From positions 1,736,001 to 1,800,000 of the forward strand of contig NZ_CP097332.1 of the NCBI RefSeq assembly GCF_023516435.1: a DNA stretch of 64,000 nt, in the 5' to 3' direction. Shown piece by piece: positions 50,490 through 60,500 of the stretch; within the stretch, counting starts at the first letter, position 1; every line of letters begins with the position of its first letter. The notes under the pieces are model-generated. The model saw nothing but the letters and a program-made list of their open reading frames with translations. It had not been told where the DNA came from and ran no database searches. The DNA comes from Jatrophihabitans telluris (lineage in GTDB: Bacteria > Actinomycetota > Actinomycetes > Mycobacteriales > Jatrophihabitantaceae). Made by a program: the position numbers and the translations under genes.

Positions 50490-51313
50490 CGCCGCCCCCG
50501 CCCACGCTCCGTCTCGAACGCGAGGCCTGGCGTTGCGGAGCGGGACTGCTTGCCGCGATCGACGAGGTCGGGCGCGGAGCCCTGGCTGGTCCCGTCTCGG
50601 TCGGTGTCGTCCTGCTCAGTGCCGAGACCAAGCCCGCGCCCTATGGCGTCGCCGATTCGAAGTTGCTGACCCCGGCGGCTCGACAGGCCCTCGTTCCCCG
50701 GATCCGCCGCTGGGCGCTGGATTGCGCGGTCGGGCACGCCAGTGCGGCCGAGATCGACCAGATCGGGATAATCGCAGCGCTGCGGCTGGCGGCCGAACGG
50801 GCGGTCAGCCAACTGGCTCATCGACCGGACTGGGTGCTGCTGGACGGTAACCACGACTACCTCAGCGCCCGTGACGAACTGGCACTGTTCGACCCGAGGC
50901 CGGACATCGGCGAACCCGGCCGCTGGCGGTGCCGCGTCCCCGTACGGACCCTGATCAAGGGCGACATGAAGTGTTCGTCCATCGCGGCCGCCTCGGTGCT
51001 GGCCAAGACCGAACGCGACGGCATGCTCGTCACGCTGGCCGAGCAGTACCCGCATTACGGATTCGACGAGAACAAGGCCTACGCCTCGCCGCGTCATCTT
51101 GCCGCGCTGTCCGAGCACGGACCGAGCGAGATCCACCGGCGTTCGTGGAATCTGCCGGGAGCCCTACGCGCCGCCACGGCGGTGAGCGACAATGACCAGA
51201 TGCTGATGGACGAGATCGCCGACGCGGTCGGACTTGACGGCGACCCGCTCAGCGAGCGCGAGCTGGCTGAGCTTGCCCGGCGGGTGGGGCCGGATCAAGC
51301 CGTGGGCGCCTGA
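50486..51313 (+). CDS. rnhB: Ribonuclease HII
   Basis: A 275-residue RNase HII that removes ribonucleotides from DNA. The active-site start AIDEVGRGALAGPV (Asp and Glu) and LLDGNHDYL are present, and GDMKCSSIAAASVLAK carries the remaining catalytic residues. A C-terminal extension of about 40 residues is ordinary in actinobacteria. ATG 50486 overlaps the Nudix gene. Position after lepB matches mycobacteria. Confidence 0.96.
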   Translation: MTPPPPTLRLEREAWRCGAGLLAAIDEVGRGALAGPVSVGVVLLSAETKPAPYGVADSKLLTPAARQALVPRIRRWALDCAVGHASAAEIDQIGIIAALRLAAERAVSQLAHRPDWVLLDGNHDYLSARDELALFDPRPDIGEPGRWRCRVPVRTLIKGDMKCSSIAAASVLAKTERDGMLVTLAEQYPHYGFDENKAYASPRHLAALSEHGPSEIHRRSWNLPGALRAATAVSDNDQMLMDEIADAVGLDGDPLSERELAELARRVGPDQAVGA

Positions 51314-51369
51314 GCGCCGCCCTTCCGCCCTTCGCCTGCCGACCTCGACCAGAAACCCGGAGCACGACC

Positions 51370-51693
51370 ATGAGCGCTGAGGATCTCGAGAAGTACGAGA
51401 CCGAGATGGAGCTGCAGCTTTACCGCGAATACAAGGACATCGTCGGCCAATTCAGTTACGTCGTGGAGACCGAACGCCGCTTCTACCTCACCAACGACGT
51501 GCAATTGGTGCCCCGCAACGCCGACGGCGAGGTCTACTTCGAGGTCACCATGGCCGACGCCTGGGTGTGGGACATGTACCGGCCGGCGAGGTTCGTCAAG
51601 AACGTTCGCGTGGTCACGTTCAAGGATGTGAACATCGAGGAGCTCGACAAGCCTGATCTCGATCTGTCGGGCAAGGAAGGTTTCGGCGTCTGA
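51370..51693 (+). CDS. DUF2469 protein
   Basis: A 107-residue soluble protein starting MSAEDLEKYETEMELQLYRE and continuing YKDIVGQFSYVVETERRFYL. This is the DUF2469 family, highly conserved in actinobacteria and found between rnhB and yraN. Function unknown. The ATG follows a short gap after rnhB. Confidence 0.93.
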   Translation: MSAEDLEKYETEMELQLYREYKDIVGQFSYVVETERRFYLTNDVQLVPRNADGEVYFEVTMADAWVWDMYRPARFVKNVRVVTFKDVNIEELDKPDLDLSGKEGFGV

Positions 51694-51702
51694 CCCAGGC
51701 CC

Positions 51703-51730
51703 TCGTCCACAGGCCTGTTCGTTGTCCACA
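51703..51730 (+). promoter_or_regulatory. Pair of DnaA-box-like sequences
   Basis: TCGTCCACA (51703-51711) and TTGTCCACA (51722-51730) lie in the same orientation 19 bases apart in the gap before yraN. The second is an exact actinobacterial DnaA box; the first differs at one base. Function is not shown. Confidence 0.55.
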
Positions 51731-51781
51731 GCAGCCCTGTCCCGGGCTCGGCCGCCGCTGTCGCGAGACACGCTGTGAGGC

Positions 51782-52138
51782 ATGAAGCTCAAAGACGCCC
51801 TGGGCCGCTACGGCGAGCGGGTCGCGGCCCGCTGCCTGACCGACGCCGGACTGGAAATCCTCGAACGAAACTGGCGCTGCCCACGCGGTGAGATCGACAT
51901 CGTGGCCCGAGAAGGCGACACGCTTGTGATCTGCGAGGTCAAGACGCGCTCCTCGGTGCTCTACGGGGACCCGTCCGAGGCGGTGGGGCGGGTCAAATCG
52001 GCTCGGTTACGCTCGCTCGGCCTGCAGTGGCTGGCCGATCATCCCGGCCACTGGGAATCGGTCCGGTTCGATGTGGTCACCGTCCTCAAGAGCGGTCCTG
52101 GGCCGGCCCGCATCCGGCATCTGCGGGGGGCGTTCTGA
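51782..52138 (+). CDS. YraN-family endonuclease-like protein (UPF0102)
   Basis: A 118-residue protein with KLKDALGRYGERVAARCL and the endonuclease-like pattern NWRCPRGEIDIVAREGDTLVICEVKTRSS, which supplies the E-x10-15-E-x-K metal site of the PD-(D/E)XK fold. Role in the cell is unclear, but it is regularly linked to dprA and yifB. Its stop overlaps the yifB start. Confidence 0.92.
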   Translation: MKLKDALGRYGERVAARCLTDAGLEILERNWRCPRGEIDIVAREGDTLVICEVKTRSSVLYGDPSEAVGRVKSARLRSLGLQWLADHPGHWESVRFDVVTVLKSGPGPARIRHLRGAF

Positions 52139-53727
52139 TGCCGCTGGCAAGCACACGATCCGTCGCGCTGACGGGGGTCCGCGGCGTCGTCATCGAGATC
52201 GAGGTCGACATCGCCGCCGGCCTCCCCGGCCTGAGTTTCACCGGACTGCCCGACGTGGCGGTGTCGGAGTCACGTGACCGGGTGCGCTCAGCGGTGGTGA
52301 ACTCCGGTTTCGGCTGGCCGGCGCAGCGGATCACGGTCGCCCTACTGCCCGCCGACGTTCGCAAGAGCGGGTCCGGTCTGGACCTCGCCCTCGCGCTTGC
52401 TGTTCTCGCGGCGGCGGGTGAGGTACCACGGGCCGCCGTCGCTCAGACGGCGTGGTTCGGCGAGTTGGGCCTGGACGGTCGGCTGCGTCCGGTCCGCGGT
52501 GTCCTTCCCGCCGTCCTTGCCGCCCGCGCCGCCGGAGTAACCCGGGTCGTGGTGCCGGTGAGCAACGCCGCCGAGGCCGGTGTGGTGGGTGGTGTTGCGG
52601 TCGCCGGCGCCGCGTCGCTGCGCGAGATTGCGCTCGCGCTGCGCGGCGAAGGGCCGGCACTTTCCGCGCCGTCGTCCCGAGCGGTGCCGTCTCAGGCTCC
52701 GCTGCCGGATCTGGTTGATGTGGTGGGCCAGCCTGAGGCCCGTCGAGCACTGGAGATCGCGGCGGCCGGCGCCCATCACCTGCTCATGGAGGGGGCGCCG
52801 GGTGCCGGTAAGACCATGCTGGCCTCGCGGTTGCCTGGAATCCTGCCCCCGCTCACCGAGCAGGAGGCGCTCGAGGTCACGGCGATCCATTCGGTCGCGG
52901 GCGCGCTACCTGCGGATGTGGGCTTGCTCCGTCACCCTCCGCTGCAGGCGCCGCATCACACCGCCTCGATGGCGGCGCTGGTCGGCGGCGGGTCAGGCGT
53001 GGCCCGACCGGGAGCGGCGACGTTGGCGCATCGGGGTGTGCTCGTTCTCGACGAGGCCGCCGAATTCGCCCCCAGTGTGCTCGATTCGCTTCGCCAGCCC
53101 TTGGAATCGGGGCGCATCGTGTTGCATCGCAGCCTGGGCCAGGTGGAGTACCCAGCCCGCTTCCAACTCGTGCTCGCCACCAACCCCTGTCCGTGCGGCG
53201 CCGTGCGCGCGGTGGACTGCCGTTGTCGCCCGGACACTCGACGCCGCTACGCCCAACGTTTGTCCGGCCCGCTCACCGACCGCATCGACTTGCGTATCGC
53301 GATGAATCCCGTTTCCCCGGCCAGCCTGCTGGACGAGTTCGAGCAACGCGAGAGCAGTGAGTGTGTAGGTCGTCGGGTGCGGGGCGCTCGCGCTGCGTCC
53401 TCGGCCCGGTGGGCGCCCCTGGGGTGGTCTACCAATGCGGAGGTGCCCGGTTCGCTGCTGCGAGAGCGGCCGTGGCGGCCTGCTCGCCGGGCGTTGGCGA
53501 GCCTCGACTTCGCACTGGAGTGTGGCCGGCTCAGCGCGCGAGGCTTCGACCGAGTCCTGAAGCTGTCCTGGACGCTGGCTGATCTGGCCGGCGCAGCCAC
53601 CCCGACTGTTGATCACGTAGACGAGGCTGTTCGCCTTCGGACCGGATTGCCCGGCGCCGGCGTGGACGGGCGTTTCGATCGGTCCGCCGGCGCGGCGGCT
53701 ATCGGTGGGGGCGAGTTGGATGGATGA
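52138..53727 (+). CDS. YifB/ComM-family Mg-chelatase-like AAA+ ATPase
   Basis: A 529-residue AAA+ helicase of the ComM family, which in other bacteria drives branch migration during natural transformation. The N-terminal Lon-like domain is followed by Walker A GAPGAGKTML (about 220), Walker B VLVLDEAAEF and a C-terminal part with CNCG-like CPCGAV and CRC. ATG 52138 overlaps the yraN stop (TGATG). dprA begins 8 bases before its stop. The yraN-yifB-dprA unit is conserved. Confidence 0.94.
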   Translation: MPLASTRSVALTGVRGVVIEIEVDIAAGLPGLSFTGLPDVAVSESRDRVRSAVVNSGFGWPAQRITVALLPADVRKSGSGLDLALALAVLAAAGEVPRAAVAQTAWFGELGLDGRLRPVRGVLPAVLAARAAGVTRVVVPVSNAAEAGVVGGVAVAGAASLREIALALRGEGPALSAPSSRAVPSQAPLPDLVDVVGQPEARRALEIAAAGAHHLLMEGAPGAGKTMLASRLPGILPPLTEQEALEVTAIHSVAGALPADVGLLRHPPLQAPHHTASMAALVGGGSGVARPGAATLAHRGVLVLDEAAEFAPSVLDSLRQPLESGRIVLHRSLGQVEYPARFQLVLATNPCPCGAVRAVDCRCRPDTRRRYAQRLSGPLTDRIDLRIAMNPVSPASLLDEFEQRESSECVGRRVRGARAASSARWAPLGWSTNAEVPGSLLRERPWRPARRALASLDFALECGRLSARGFDRVLKLSWTLADLAGAATPTVDHVDEAVRLRTGLPGAGVDGRFDRSAGAAAIGGGELDG

Positions 53728-55006
53728 AACCTTGTTGGTAGCCGCCGCCTATCTGAGTCGCGTTGCCGAGCCCGCGAACTTGGCCGTCTACGAATTCGTG
53801 ACCGAGTACGGCTTGGCCGAGGCGGCCCGACTGATTCGCCGTGGGGACGTCCCCGAGCCGGTCGCTCGCGCCACCGACGCGCGGCGCGCACACGCCGACC
53901 CGGAAGTGGACCTGGCCGCCGCGGCGCGCAACGAGATTCGGCTTATCACGGCCGACGATCCCGCCTGGCCGCATTTCGCCTTCTCGGCCTTGCACGGTGC
54001 CACCAACCGTTACCGCCGACGGCGTGCGGCGAGTTCGACCGCAACCGAGGAACAGCGTTTTGCCTGCGTGCCGCCGCTGGCTCTATGGCTCAAGGGTGCT
54101 GGCGACTTGCAGACGGCGGGGCTCCATTCCGCCGCAATCGTGGGTTCGAGGGCGTCGACGGCCTACGGCAATCAGGTGGCCGCCGAGTTGGCCTACGCCC
54201 TCGGGCGGCGGGACATCACGGTCGTGTCCGGCGGCGCGTTCGGAATCGATGCGGCTGCGCATCGCGGCGTACTGGCCGCCGAGGGTCCGTCGGTGCTCGT
54301 TTCGGCGGCGGGACTGGATCGTCCTTACCCCTCGGGAAATGCGGCACTCTACGACCGGACCGCCGAGCTCGGGGTCTTGGTGAGTGAACGCCCTCCCGGT
54401 AGCGCGCCGTTCCGGCAGCGCTTCCTCAGCCGCAACCGCCTCATCGCCGCCCTGGGCACGGTGACGGTCGTGGTCGAGGCGGCTCGCAGGTCCGGCGCGC
54501 TCAATACGGCGCGGCATGCCCGTACCCTCGGCCGCCGGGTGCTGGCCGTGCCTGGTCCGATCACCTCGACGATGTCGACGGGCTGCCATGAGTTGCTCGC
54601 GCGGGAGGAACATCCTGCCGGCGTCGTCATCTCGGTGGACGATGTCGTCAGAAGCTGCGGGTCCATGAATGCGTCCCAGCCCGAGCGGCCGGATTCATCG
54701 GCGTTGACCGGCGAGAGTGGCCGTTTTGGCGCGACGGGTGCAATCGGTGTGCGCCGTGGCGAAGCGGGCGGGGCAGCACTCGGTCAGTCGGATCGTCGGG
54801 GCGCTCTCGGGGAGGTCGAGATCGACCTGCTGGAGGGGTTCCCGCCCACTGACGTGGTGACCGAGGCCGAGCTGTCCTACCTCAGTGGCGTGCCCATGAT
54901 GTTCGTTGCCGCCGGTCTCAGGGCTCTGACCGATTGTGGGTTGGTGCTCCAGACCTCGACCGGGTTTCGCCTTGTCCCACAGGCCGATCGAGGATCGGAT
55001 GGATGA
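53720..55006 (+). CDS. dprA: DNA-processing protein DprA
   Basis: A 428-residue DprA, which loads RecA on incoming single-stranded DNA in transformable species; in actinobacteria its role is less clear. The Rossmann core has [22 protein letters not shown] and [24 protein letters not shown]-terminal winged-helix segment is near 370-425. ATG 53720 is preferred over GTG 53705 since it is close to the yifB stop. It ends 154 bases before xerC. Confidence 0.95.
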   Translation: MDETLLVAAAYLSRVAEPANLAVYEFVTEYGLAEAARLIRRGDVPEPVARATDARRAHADPEVDLAAAARNEIRLITADDPAWPHFAFSALHGATNRYRRRRAASSTATEEQRFACVPPLALWLKGAGDLQTAGLHSAAIVGSRASTAYGNQVAAELAYALGRRDITVVSGGAFGIDAAAHRGVLAAEGPSVLVSAAGLDRPYPSGNAALYDRTAELGVLVSERPPGSAPFRQRFLSRNRLIAALGTVTVVVEAARRSGALNTARHARTLGRRVLAVPGPITSTMSTGCHELLAREEHPAGVVISVDDVVRSCGSMNASQPERPDSSALTGESGRFGATGAIGVRRGEAGGAALGQSDRRGALGEVEIDLLEGFPPTDVVTEAELSYLSGVPMMFVAAGLRALTDCGLVLQTSTGFRLVPQADRGSDG

Positions 55007-55160
55007 GCGGGTGTCTCGTGGGAGGCCGGCCTCGACTGCCTCGCGGGTCCAAGGGCGCCCAATGCGTTCTGTCGATCGAGCCGCTGGTGGCCCATGCGGT
55101 ATCGGCTGCGGGCAGGCGTGGCGAGTTGATTTGTCGGCGGCCCTGCCGCAGGGTCAGGCC

Positions 55161-56102
55161 ATGGCGCCCACTTCTCGTCCCGATCTGGGGTTCATGCGCG
55201 CCGAACTTCCCGATGCCCTTGGCCAGGCGTTGGACGGGTTCGAGCGGCATCTCAGGCTCGAACGCAACCGGTCCGAGCACACCGTCTCGGCCTACCTGGG
55301 CGACCTGACCCTGTTGCTGTCCGCGCTGGCGGACAGCGGTCACCGCGACCCACGCGACCTGAGCCTCGCGGCGTTGCGCTCATGGCTGGCCGGCATGCAC
55401 TCGGCCGGCGCGGCGCGCAGCACGATCGCCCGACGCGCGGCAGCAGCCCGGACGTTTTCGGCCTGGGCCTACGGACGTGGACTGCTGGCCTCCGACGTCG
55501 CCGAGTTGCTCGCGAGCCCGCGGCCACATAGAACGATCCCGGCGGTCCTGAGTTCCGCCGAGGCGGCCATCGCCATCGAGCGAGCCGACGGCGCGGAGCC
55601 GCTACAGCTGCGGGACAGGCTGATTCTCGAACTGCTCTACGGAACCGGCATCCGGGTGGCCGAGCTGGTCGGACTGGACCTCGCGGACATCGATCGGCAT
55701 CGCCGCGTCGTGACCGTGGTGGGCAAGGGTGACAAACAGCGCACGGTGCCGTTCGGGTTGCCCGCCGACGACGGCCTGCAAGCGTGGCTCGATCATGGCC
55801 GACCGCTATGGGCGAACGAGGACTCACACTCGGCCCTGCTGCTCGGACCTCGCGGCCGTCGCCTGGACCAGCGGGCTGCTCGCGAGGTCGTTCGCCGACG
55901 GACCGCGACCGCCACCTCCGAAGGCGTATCGCCTCACGGGCTGCGGCACTCGGCGGCAACCCATTTGCTCGACGGAGGTGCCGACCTGCGGGCCGTGCAG
56001 GAACTGCTCGGTCATGCCAGTCTGGCCACCACCCAGATCTACACGCATGTGTCCGTCGAACGTCTGCGCACCGGGTTCGACCGGGCTCACCCGCGCGCCT
56101 GA
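55161..56102 (+). CDS. xerC: Tyrosine recombinase XerC
   Basis: A 313-residue site-specific recombinase that resolves chromosome dimers at dif with XerD. An N-terminal SAM-like core-binding domain precedes the catalytic domain with Arg in [12 protein letters not shown], Lys in [22 protein letters not shown] and nucleophile Tyr294 in [11 protein letters not shown] 55161 is chosen for length; ATG 55194 is an alternative. Its location after dprA and before rpsB is the usual XerC place, which argues against a prophage integrase. Confidence 0.92.
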   Translation: MAPTSRPDLGFMRAELPDALGQALDGFERHLRLERNRSEHTVSAYLGDLTLLLSALADSGHRDPRDLSLAALRSWLAGMHSAGAARSTIARRAAAARTFSAWAYGRGLLASDVAELLASPRPHRTIPAVLSSAEAAIAIERADGAEPLQLRDRLILELLYGTGIRVAELVGLDLADIDRHRRVVTVVGKGDKQRTVPFGLPADDGLQAWLDHGRPLWANEDSHSALLLGPRGRRLDQRAAREVVRRRTATATSEGVSPHGLRHSAATHLLDGGADLRAVQELLGHASLATTQIYTHVSVERLRTGFDRAHPRA

Positions 56103-56128
56103 CCGCCCGCGCGCTCGACCGCCCGAGC

Positions 56129-56155
56129 TGACCGCGCGATAGCGCTGAGCGGTCA
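56129..56155. terminator. Weak hairpin between xerC and the M23 gene
   Basis: A 7-bp stem TGACCGC/GCGGTCA (56129-56135 and 56149-56155) closes a 13-base loop in the short gap between two convergent genes and covers the M23 stop. It is a possible but weak bidirectional terminator. Confidence 0.35.
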
Positions 56156-56860
56156 TCGGACTGGAGGGCCTTGCCAGGGCAGCAGTCGAATAGGTCCAAG
56201 CGGCGCCAGCAAGCTCAGGGGATCCAGGTAGATCCCGCCTGCGCGTGCGCCCCAATGTAAGCACCAGTCGCGTCCACAGGGCGGATGCCGTCCGTGCACG
56301 GTGCCGATCGGGTCCCCGGCCGCGACCGCCTTGCCCGCGGCTACTGTCGGTGTCAGCGGCTCGTACTCAGTACTCAGGCCGTCAGCATGCGCGATGACCA
56401 CCACGCCCCGTCCCGCAACCGATCCCGCGAAACGGACCGTTCCTGCCCCGGCCGCACGCACCGTCTCCCCGCTCCCCGCGTACAGATCAACGCCCCGGTG
56501 CCCGGGTCCGTAGCGGGTGATCGGCGCGGCGAAGGGATTGCGCACCGCTACCCGGGCGAGTGGGGCCCGATATCCGAGCCGGGGCGAGTCGCGTCGGGCC
56601 GCCGCGACGCCGTGTGAGCTGGTCAGCGGCCACGCTGCGGCTCTGGCCGGTTGCCCGCAGATCACCGCAACGGCCATGACCGCTCCAACCAAGACCGCTC
56701 CGACGATGACCGATGCGACCGTCGAGACAGCGCCCGAAACGCGGAAAAGACCGAGGCCTGACCTTCGTCTCCGGCCCCACGCGTGGATCCGCGCTCGGAG
56801 CCGCCGGAAGGGCGCCGGAGGGTCTGTCTGGCAGGCGGGGACGAGGGATGGTCGGTTCAC
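56153..56860 (-). CDS. M23-family peptidase (LytM domain)
   Basis: A 235-residue protein with a basic N-terminus, one transmembrane helix or uncleaved signal (VSTVASVIVGAVLVGAVMAVAVI) and a C-terminal LytM domain. Zinc-site elements are HRGVDLYAG (His, Asp) and LHWGAR (last His). It is expected to act on peptidoglycan peptides outside the membrane or to regulate another hydrolase. GTG 56860 is chosen; a start at 57001 would add a basic lead of 47 residues. A comparable M23 gene sits opposite rpsB in mycobacteria. Confidence 0.88.
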   Translation of the reverse strand: MNRPSLVPACQTDPPAPFRRLRARIHAWGRRRRSGLGLFRVSGAVSTVASVIVGAVLVGAVMAVAVICGQPARAAAWPLTSSHGVAAARRDSPRLGYRAPLARVAVRNPFAAPITRYGPGHRGVDLYAGSGETVRAAGAGTVRFAGSVAGRGVVVIAHADGLSTEYEPLTPTVAAGKAVAAGDPIGTVHGRHPPCGRDWCLHWGARAGGIYLDPLSLLAPLGPIRLLPWQGPPVR

Positions 56861-57187
56861 GCGATGAGCCTGCCTGCGATGGTGCCTGTCCAGGTCGGGC
56901 AACTGGGTTCTGTGGACTGCGGGCCCGGTTGTGGACAACCTGCCGATGCCGGGACTGCCCCAGTTCAGCGCGCTGAGGTGTGGCCGCCTGGGTGCCCGCA
57001 CTTGTTGGCCAGTGGTCCGTGCGGTCGTCCTAGGGACGTCCGTGCCGCGTACGCATCAGAAATAGGGCACCGTGCCCGCCGGACTAGGGAGATCTCCCGA
57101 TGCTCGCGGGCACCTCAGAAGCGCATCGTCGATATCACCAACAACAGCAACGAATTCGCCGGGGACTCCGGCGAGCAAGGAGCAGAG
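56861..57187. other. Intergenic region with DnaA box and two palindromes
   Basis: No gene is assigned in these 327 bases between divergent genes. They hold an exact DnaA box on the minus strand (TGTGGACAA, 56930-56938), the 13-base palindrome GGGCACCGTGCCC (57065-57077) and the 12-base palindrome GGGAGATCTCCC (57087-57098). The palindromes are close enough to a promoter for the gene at 57188 to be operators. An open frame continues through but has no starts or features of its own. Confidence 0.5.
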
Positions 57188-57358
57188 ATGTACCCGACGA
57201 TGGACGTCAACACCGAGATCGCCTATCGGCGCGAACGAATCGCGCAATCGTACCGAGCCGGAGCCAGCCGCGGTCTGGTCGAGGAAATCGGCGGCCGAAC
57301 CCAGTCCGCCCACCGTTCGCACCATTTGCCGCGGTTACGCCGGGGGAACCGGTCCTGA
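57188..57358 (+). CDS. 56-residue protein of unknown function
   Basis: A short, basic protein (MYPTMDVNTEIAYRRERIAQ then SYRAGASRGLVEEIGG) rich in Arg. AAGGAG (57177-57182) lies 5 bases before the ATG, one of the best ribosome sites in the window, so translation is credible despite the size. There is no signal peptide, helix for the membrane or cysteine. Similar short Arg-rich proteins occur in actinobacteria without assigned roles. It lies just before the LAL regulator and may be its neighbour by chance. Confidence 0.65.
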   Translation: MYPTMDVNTEIAYRRERIAQSYRAGASRGLVEEIGGRTQSAHRSHHLPRLRRGNRS

Positions 57359-57555
57359 GACCCGGACCCGCGAACGCACCAGCCGTTCGTCGGTACCAGG
57401 CACCCTTACCAACGGAAGGCGCAGGATCGCGGCAGGCCGATGACCTGATGGTCCCACCAGCCATACCGGGACCGCGTCAGCACCTCGGCCTGCCGCGGCT
57501 CGCCGCGCAACGGAATCCCATCGACGTTGTCATACCTTGCGTGCAGGATGAGGAC

Positions 57556-60500
57556 GTGCCAGTTCCGCCCCAGCCATTAGTCGGTCGCGCAGCCGAACTT
57601 GCCGTCCTGGTCGGGGCGATCGAGGATGCGGCGCGTGGCGACAAGGCGGCGGTGATCGTGGCGGGCGATGCCGGGGTCGGTAAGACCCGGCTGCTCGCTG
57701 AGGTCGTCGAAATCGCCGACCACAACGGTGTCGCATCGCTCATCGGGCACTGCCTGGACTTCGGTGACGTCGGGCTGCCGTACCTCCCCGTCACCGAGGC
57801 GTTCGGCCGGTTGGCTCGCCACGAGCCCGAGCTCTTCGATGCCATTCGCGACCAGTACCCCGTCATCGAAAGGCTTCTCCCGCAACATCGAGTGATCGGA
57901 GCGAGCACCGCGGCCTCATCGGTGCCGATGGACCGCGCTGAGCTCTTCGCGTCTGTGCTCGGCGCATTGGGGCTGATCGGGGAGGCTCGTCCGACACTGT
58001 TCGTGGTCGAAGACGCACATTGGGCCGACCAATCCAGTCGTGACCTGCTCGGCTTCCTGCTGGCGCGGTTGGACTCGGAGCGAATCGCTCTGGTGATCTC
58101 TTACCGCTCGGACGATCTGCATCGGCGTCATCCGCTGCGCGCGGCCGTGGCCGAGTGGAGCCGTCGGGCGGGCGTTCGCCGTCTGACGCTGGAACCGTTG
58201 ACCGAGTCGGACTCCCGACTTCTGATCGAGCAGCTGCACCCGGAGCCGCTGACCGCCGCTCAGCTGCAGCGTGTCCTGCGGCGCGCTGACGGCAATGCCT
58301 TCTTCACGGAGGAGTTGCTGGCCAGCGAACTCGACCTCGACCAGGGCCTCGATTCGGAATCGCTGGTTCCCACCGCGCTGGCCGAATTGCTGCTGCTGCG
58401 GCTGGAACGCGTTTCCGACGAGGCCAAACAGCTCGCCCGCACCGCGGCCGTGGCCGGCCGTTCGGTTCGGCATCGCACCCTTGCGGCGGTGTCCGGTCTC
58501 GCGGCCGATCACCTCGACCTCGCCTTGCGGGAGCTCATCGACGGCCAACTGCTTCAACCGCAGGGCGCCGAACGCTATCGATTCCGCCACGCACTGCTCG
58601 CCGAGGCGATTTACGACGACCTGTTGCCAGGCGAGCGCGTGCGGCTGCATGCCCGCTTCGCCGAGGTCCTCGCTGATTCGGCCATCCCGGCGACGGCGGC
58701 GGAACTGGCCAGGCATGCCCGGGAATCGCATGACCTCGTGACCGCCGTTCGGGCCGGGATCCAGGCAGGCGAGGAGGCGATGCGGGTCGCGGCGCCGGAT
58801 GAGGGGATGCGCCAGTTCGAAACCGCGCTGGAGCTTCTTCCCGCCGCCCGTGGCGCTGAGGGCTGGGACGCTGACGATCCCGGCTTGGATCTCACCGAAC
58901 TCAGCCTGCGGGCCGTCGAGGCTGCCTCCGCCGCGGGCCACCTCAGCCGAGCGCGTGGTCTGGCCGACGAGGCTCTCCTTCGGCTGCCGCAGACCGCCCT
59001 GGCCGAGCAACGCGCTCGGGTTCTGATGGCCGTCGGTACCCAGGCCGCGCTGGTCGAAGGCGAGTTGGACGCGCTTTCCGCCACCGCCGAGGCGTTGAAG
59101 CTGGTGCCGCTCGAGCCGGCCACCGAACTGCGCGCCCGGCTTGCGGCGTTGCGGGCGCGGACCCTGTCGCAACTCGGCCGGGACGACGAGTCCGCGCGCT
59201 GGGCCGAGGAATGCCTTCTCGTCGCCGAACGCTTACAACGGCCCGACCTGGCCGCCGATGCCCGAGCCACGCTGGCGATTCTCGATCGTCGCGCGGGCGA
59301 TCCCGATCGCGCGGCCGACGAATTGCAGCGAATCGCGGATCAGGCCCAGCAGGCCGGCGAGCTGGGATCGGAGTTGCGGGTGCGCTTCCAGCTCGGTGTC
59401 CTGCAGCTGGGCCGCGGCGACCTCCCGGCCGCCGAGCGTGATTACCGACGCTGCTGGGAACGCGCCGTCGAAACCGGGCGTCCGTGGGCGGCCTGGGGGA
59501 TCGATGCCCGCTGTCATCTGGCCCTGACCCTGTTCATGCTGGGGGAGTGGGACGAGGCGGAGCGAGTCGTCGACACCAGCGGCGAACGTCCACCGCAGTT
59601 CGCTGCGGTGAAGCTGACTGCTGCCGGCTTTGCTGTGCGGGCGGCCCGGGGCGATCGTGGCCTGATCACCGATCTGCCGGCGTTGCGCCGGCGTTGGCGC
59701 CAGGACGGTGTCATCGCGATCTGGGGTCTCGGCCAGGTGATGGAGCTGCATGCCCAGAGCGGGGAGCCGAGCAGGGCGTTGCAGGCCTACGACGAACTGC
59801 TGGCAGTTATCGCCGATATCTGGCAGCAGCCCCACTTCATGGCCAATATTCGCCTCGCCACAGTTGGCTTGGGAGCCTTGGGCACGGCCGCAACGACCGC
59901 CACCGAGTCCGAGCGCGACGCTCTGCTTGAGCGGGGCCGCGGCCTGCATCGGGCCGGCGTCGACGCTGCAGCTCCGGGGTGGACCTCTGACCGCCATCCG
60001 GGCCCGGAGGCCAATGCGTGGCTCACCCGACTCGAAGCCGAGTGGGCCCGGTTGCGCTGGCTCACCGCAGTTGACCCGCCCGCCGAAGCCGAACATCTCA
60101 ATCTCTGGCTGGCCGCGATCGAGCAGTTCGCCGGCCTCCCCTACGAACGCGCCCGCTGCCAGGCGCGATTCGCTGCCGTGGCCCGGGCGGCCGGACGAAC
60201 TGCGCAGGCGCAGGAAGCCCTGGTGGCGGCCTCGAGCGTTGCCGTTCGTTTGAGAGCTACACCCTTGCTGAGCGAGCTGGAAGCCCTTGAACCTCGTCCC
60301 GCGTCGCGAGCGGGCTCCGGACCGCACTCGCGCCCCGCGCCGGACAACCGGCAGGGCCTGCCTCACACCGGGCTGGCGGCGTTGACCGACCGGGAACGGG
60401 AGGTGTTGACCGTGCTCCAGTCCGGCCGAACGAATCGACAGATTGCCCGACAGCTCTACATAAGCGAAAAGACCGTCAGCGTGCACGTCTCCAACATCCT

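Noticed and set aside
55161-56102. Prophage or integrative-element integrase
   Set aside because: The tyrosine recombinase is in the conserved chromosomal place of xerC, with no phage genes, attachment repeats or tRNA nearby.
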